From contig CM060731.1 of NCBI GenBank assembly GCA_030704615.1, positions 85,604,756-85,668,755 on the forward strand: 64,000 nucleotides of DNA. The letters are read 5' to 3'. Within the stretch, counting starts at the first letter, position 1. Each line of letters begins with the position of its first letter. The translations under genes and the position numbers were made by a program. A model generated the notes under the pieces. That model saw nothing but the letters and a program-made list of their open reading frames with translations. It did no database searches and was not told the origin of the DNA. This DNA is from Takakia lepidozioides (taxonomy: Eukaryota > Streptophyta > Takakiopsida > Takakiales > Takakiaceae). This document shows positions 60,907-64,000 of this stretch, one piece after another.

Positions 60907-63140
60907 CTCACAGAGGGTACATGGATAACATTATGGAATTGAAGGGACGGAGCAGGTATGACTACATTCAAGAGAGTGAGTTCCCAGGTCAAGGGTCGAA
61001 CAAAATCTACATTTTAAAATGTCGATAGCCGGGGAAGGCAGCGGAGTCAGTCTTGTCAATCGCATGCAGAAGGGTGGCGATCTCCCAAACTGTTTCCTTA
61101 TGTTTGATTACGTGAAACGAGTGAAAGATTGGACAACAATGGCGTGTCATGTTTACGATCCTTTCTACCAGCGAGTCATGACAATTGCAGTGTGTGACAT
61201 GCAATCAGAGGACGCGGATTCGCAGCAGCTAATGTGGAGAAGTCTCATTTGTGTCATGGCCTCCCAGGGTGTCCCGTCTCCAAATTTCGTCGGATTTATG
61301 GCCGACAATGCTCAAGCAAATTTCAAAGCAGTTCGCATTGTGTTTGGATCAGGAGATCCAAAGGTGCCAATGCCAGGAAGAGAGCGAACATGTCTTTTCC
61401 ATTGGACGCAGTCCCTGGAGAAACATACAAAGGCAGACATCAAATCGGACATGCGGCCTATTCATCTTAGGCTATGCAAACAATACAAAGATGCCAAAAG
61501 CATGGCAGAGGCGAATACATTGTTCCAGACAATTTGTGCCTGGTGGTTCTCATCTGGGGCTGCATCAAAAGACAATATGAGAGCGCTAGAAGACTGGCTG
61601 GCATTTTGGCACTTCCGGTATAGACAATGGGGAGCATGCATGACAACGGTGCGTGAATTTGAAAACGTGCAAATTTCATTGAGTTTGTATCCATTTCCAA
61701 TCATGTCTGTTGTGATGGGGTGTGCATGTCCTCTTTCTGATATATGTTTTCCCGTTCTGCAGCACTTGTCAATAGAGGAGATGGCAGACATGCCCTCTTG
61801 CAATCTAGCGGAGACAGTGCACAATGCATGGTTGCAGCAATCTGGAAAGCGGGGCCGGGATTTGTATGTGGCGACAGCAGATGATCTGATTCGAGCTCTA
61901 CATCAACAAACGAGATATCGGGAGTTCTTGCGGGGTGGCGTTGGTGGCACAGGTCCAGACAAGTCTGAGTTGATGTTGCGAGCGGCAAGAAGATCGGAGG
62001 ATCCGAACAAGATTGCTAGGGCTGTCAGCATGTGTGCGGAAGGAACTCCTTTGGTGTCCAGAGTTCCCCATCTGGAGGGCGAGGAGAGATTTGGGTCTTA
62101 CAAATGGAAATTGAACACCCCTCCTGGGTCCGATGCGGACTCGCACAGGCCTGACAGGGACAACTTCTCCACTCCGCGTGTTCCATTGCATCAGAGGTTT
62201 GTTTCCGGAATATCCAGTGCGGAGGAACCTTTCTCACAAAGGCAAACGCATGCATCTCCCACTGTCAGTGCAATGGGGCAGGAGGCAAATGTGCTCCCCC
62301 CTATGGTGGAGTCCATGTGCCCCGACGAAGCCTGGCACATAGAACGCACCAGTGTTGGGTCTCAAGTGAAGTGCACGACAATCAAAGCTACCAATCGTGA
62401 GAAGTGCAAGTCCTCCATATCCAGAGGCAGTGTCCGCACTCTGGCTCCAACCTTCATTGGTTTGTTCTAGCCTTACGGGCAAGCAGAGGTGAAGAACCAC
62501 AAATTATGGTTCTGCCTTGACGACTGTGGTAGGTACGTGCGTGGGACTGTGCGACCATCGGTCATCATGAAGCCTCCTCCACCAAGTGTTTGGCCTGTGA
62601 AGGTGGGGACACATCTCACAACTCCTTGACATGTTGGAGGAGGCAGGCTTCTCCCTTCAGCGACAACCCTATGTACATGCAGGTGCTTCTACTTCAGCAA
62701 GTTCTCGAATGCCACCACCCAACGCTGATGCATGGCCAACAAAATGAAATGGGAAGCTGGTTCGTCGTTTCCCTCCGACTGCCAAACACTTCGGCAAGGT
62801 GGAATCCGCTTGAATGCTTCAAGGTCGTGTTACAGGCACTACGGAAGTTCCACATCCCGGGTATGGTCGGATCTACACTATGATGACCTCCACATCTGCT
62901 ATGCATGACAGATTCTATGACATCACAATTTCAAATTTCCCCAACTGCACCTGTCCTGATTTTGTTGACATGCTTTCAACAAGTTTGGGAAAGAGAGGAA
63001 AATTTATACCCTGCAAGCATTTGTATTTTATCTTCTTGAATAGAATGGTTTGTGATCCCAAACGCGACATCTTCATGCACCAGGCCACCATGAGTTTCAA
63101 CGAGGTGAATACACTTATGCAGCGGGATAGAAGCACATAG
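60907..63140 (+). pseudogene. MULE transposase, host copy, C-terminal half (copy B)
   Basis: Continues copy C after the insertion: YMDNIMELKGRSRYDYIQES, a one-base deletion near 61,014, then 61,019-62,470 open (MULE DDE region with FDYVKRVKDW, FMADNAQAN, TCLFHWTQSL; then a long C-terminal region). TAG at 62,468 interrupts it. Further on, in shifted frame, FPPTAKHFGKVESA, a TGA, then MLQGRVTGTTEV lead to a SWIM zinc finger (YDITISNFPNCTCPDF, then IPCKHLYFIFLNRM) at about 62,900-63,050, ending at TAG 63,140. AATAAA at 63,291 may be the old poly(A) signal. This is inactive but preserves the full domain order of the family. Confidence 0.87.
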
Positions 63141-64000
63141 CATCCTCTTCACTTTGGTCATCTGCAATTTCCATTACTGGATTTCACATGAATTGAAACT
63201 TGAACTTGATGTCCCTTCGTATATTTGGTACCAGTCCAGCCTTTAATTATGTTGTGCAATGTGTGCCATTTCTTGTGTGTAGTCGTTGCAAAATAAATGG
63301 AATGGATGCAAATGCTTTCACAAGTTGTTCCTGAATTTTTAGTTGTGGTGTTTTGGATGAATGAATGCCACTGCTATAGGCCCCTCGGCTATAGGTGCTA
63401 TATGTTTTTGTTGACATGGCATCCGCCACGTTGTCCAAATGCCACGTCATTTTGTCGACTGCCACATCAGCAGACCCTCGCCGCGTCAGCCTCACATTCA
63501 TGCCACGTCAGCGTGTGCCTACGCTCATGCCACATCAGCTGGTGTGAGCCTACGCTCGCGCCACGTCATCCTACGCTCACGTTCACGCGGTAGCGTCGTC
63601 CCGCAGGGAAGAAACGGGGGGGGGGGCGGGTCAGGGGCCAGGGGATGGGGCCCCGCGAGGCTACTGTAATTACAGAGTGTTTTTGGCCGTGGTGTTCGTG
63701 GCCAGTATCACTGTGGCTGGCTTGTTAGGTTTACACAAGCCCTTGCTGAATGGTTGCATAATGACCTACATGTACCCTACGTACATCCCAGTCCCTGTGC
63801 CCCCCTGATGGCTCTTGGAGTAAATGAAGTGTGGTGAGCTCACTATAAAACCATTAGGTGCAAATCCGCGGTCAGATTACAAAGAAACCTACTGCAATGC
63901 GTCGCAAGTAGGCACCGCACACCAGATGGACGTTACATCGCATGCATTACTTGTGCAACTCCCACGAACAATCCGCACTCCAAAACATCTGCCTTGGAAA
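63141..64000. repeat. 3' flank with CCACGTCA repeats, no gene seen
   Basis: From about 63,424 to 63,590 GCCACGTCA and GCCACATCAG recur about eight times with CTACGCTC spacers. A G-rich run follows (63,615-63,640). The rest holds nothing recognised. Confidence 0.5.

Overview
This is a eukaryotic nuclear window from the green plant lineage. A plant-type phosphoenolpyruvate carboxylase gene is split into 12 coding exons with GT-AG introns, and a kinesin-light-chain-like TPR gene has 7 exons. Most of the rest is decayed transposable elements and satellite arrays: CACTA (En/Spm), MULE, hAT/DUF659, Ty3-gypsy chromovirus and LINE. A large, repeat-choked streptophyte genome fits best, for example a charophyte alga such as Chara. 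The species is my inference and is not proven by the sequence.

Layout. 1-3,737: no gene, a foldback-like inverted repeat and a minisatellite. 3,738-9,850 (+): PEPC, 966 aa, apparently intact. 11.8-13.1 kb (-): hAT/DUF659 transposase relic. 13.59-14.37 kb: a ~50-bp hairpin satellite. 14.4-17.7 kb: LTR-retroelement-like DNA with a tRNA-iMet primer-binding site. 17,718 to about 21.2 kb: CACTA element 1, coding on the minus strand. 21.2-25.6 kb: no recognised gene. 25,639-30,113 (-): TPR protein with a targeting-like N-terminus. 31.0-31.8 kb: gypsy integrase relic. 32,887-40,160 (-): a nine-exon unrecognised gene with a ParB-like DGNHR motif and a possible methyltransferase-like tail; its 3-kb first intron is a satellite of about 25 hairpin units. 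40.9-41.8 kb: MULE N-terminal fragment. 41.8-45.3 kb (-): chromovirus 3' half with LTR. 46.6-47.3 kb: LINE tail. About 47.3-50,762: CACTA element 2, coding on the plus strand. 50,764-51,465 (-): unrecognised ORF. 52.3-63.1 kb (+): a MULE transposase pseudogene split by a 7.6-kb insertion.

The most striking feature is that insertion (53,297-60,906). It has long terminal inverted repeats built from a CATGAGC motif and is flanked by an 11-bp direct repeat, CTCACAGAGGG. Removing it plus one repeat copy rejoins the host transposase in frame with equal-length alignment to the related transposase carried inside the insertion. So a MULE-like element has jumped into a relative. More than half of the insertion is nested palindromic tandem arrays centred on GGCGCC, mirror-inverted about 57.0 kb.

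Functionally, PEPC (C4-acid and anaplerotic metabolism) and the TPR protein (probably organellar) are the two convincing host genes. The nine-exon gene may be host or transposon-derived. The rest records repeated transposition, nested insertion and C-to-T decay of stop-gained transposases.
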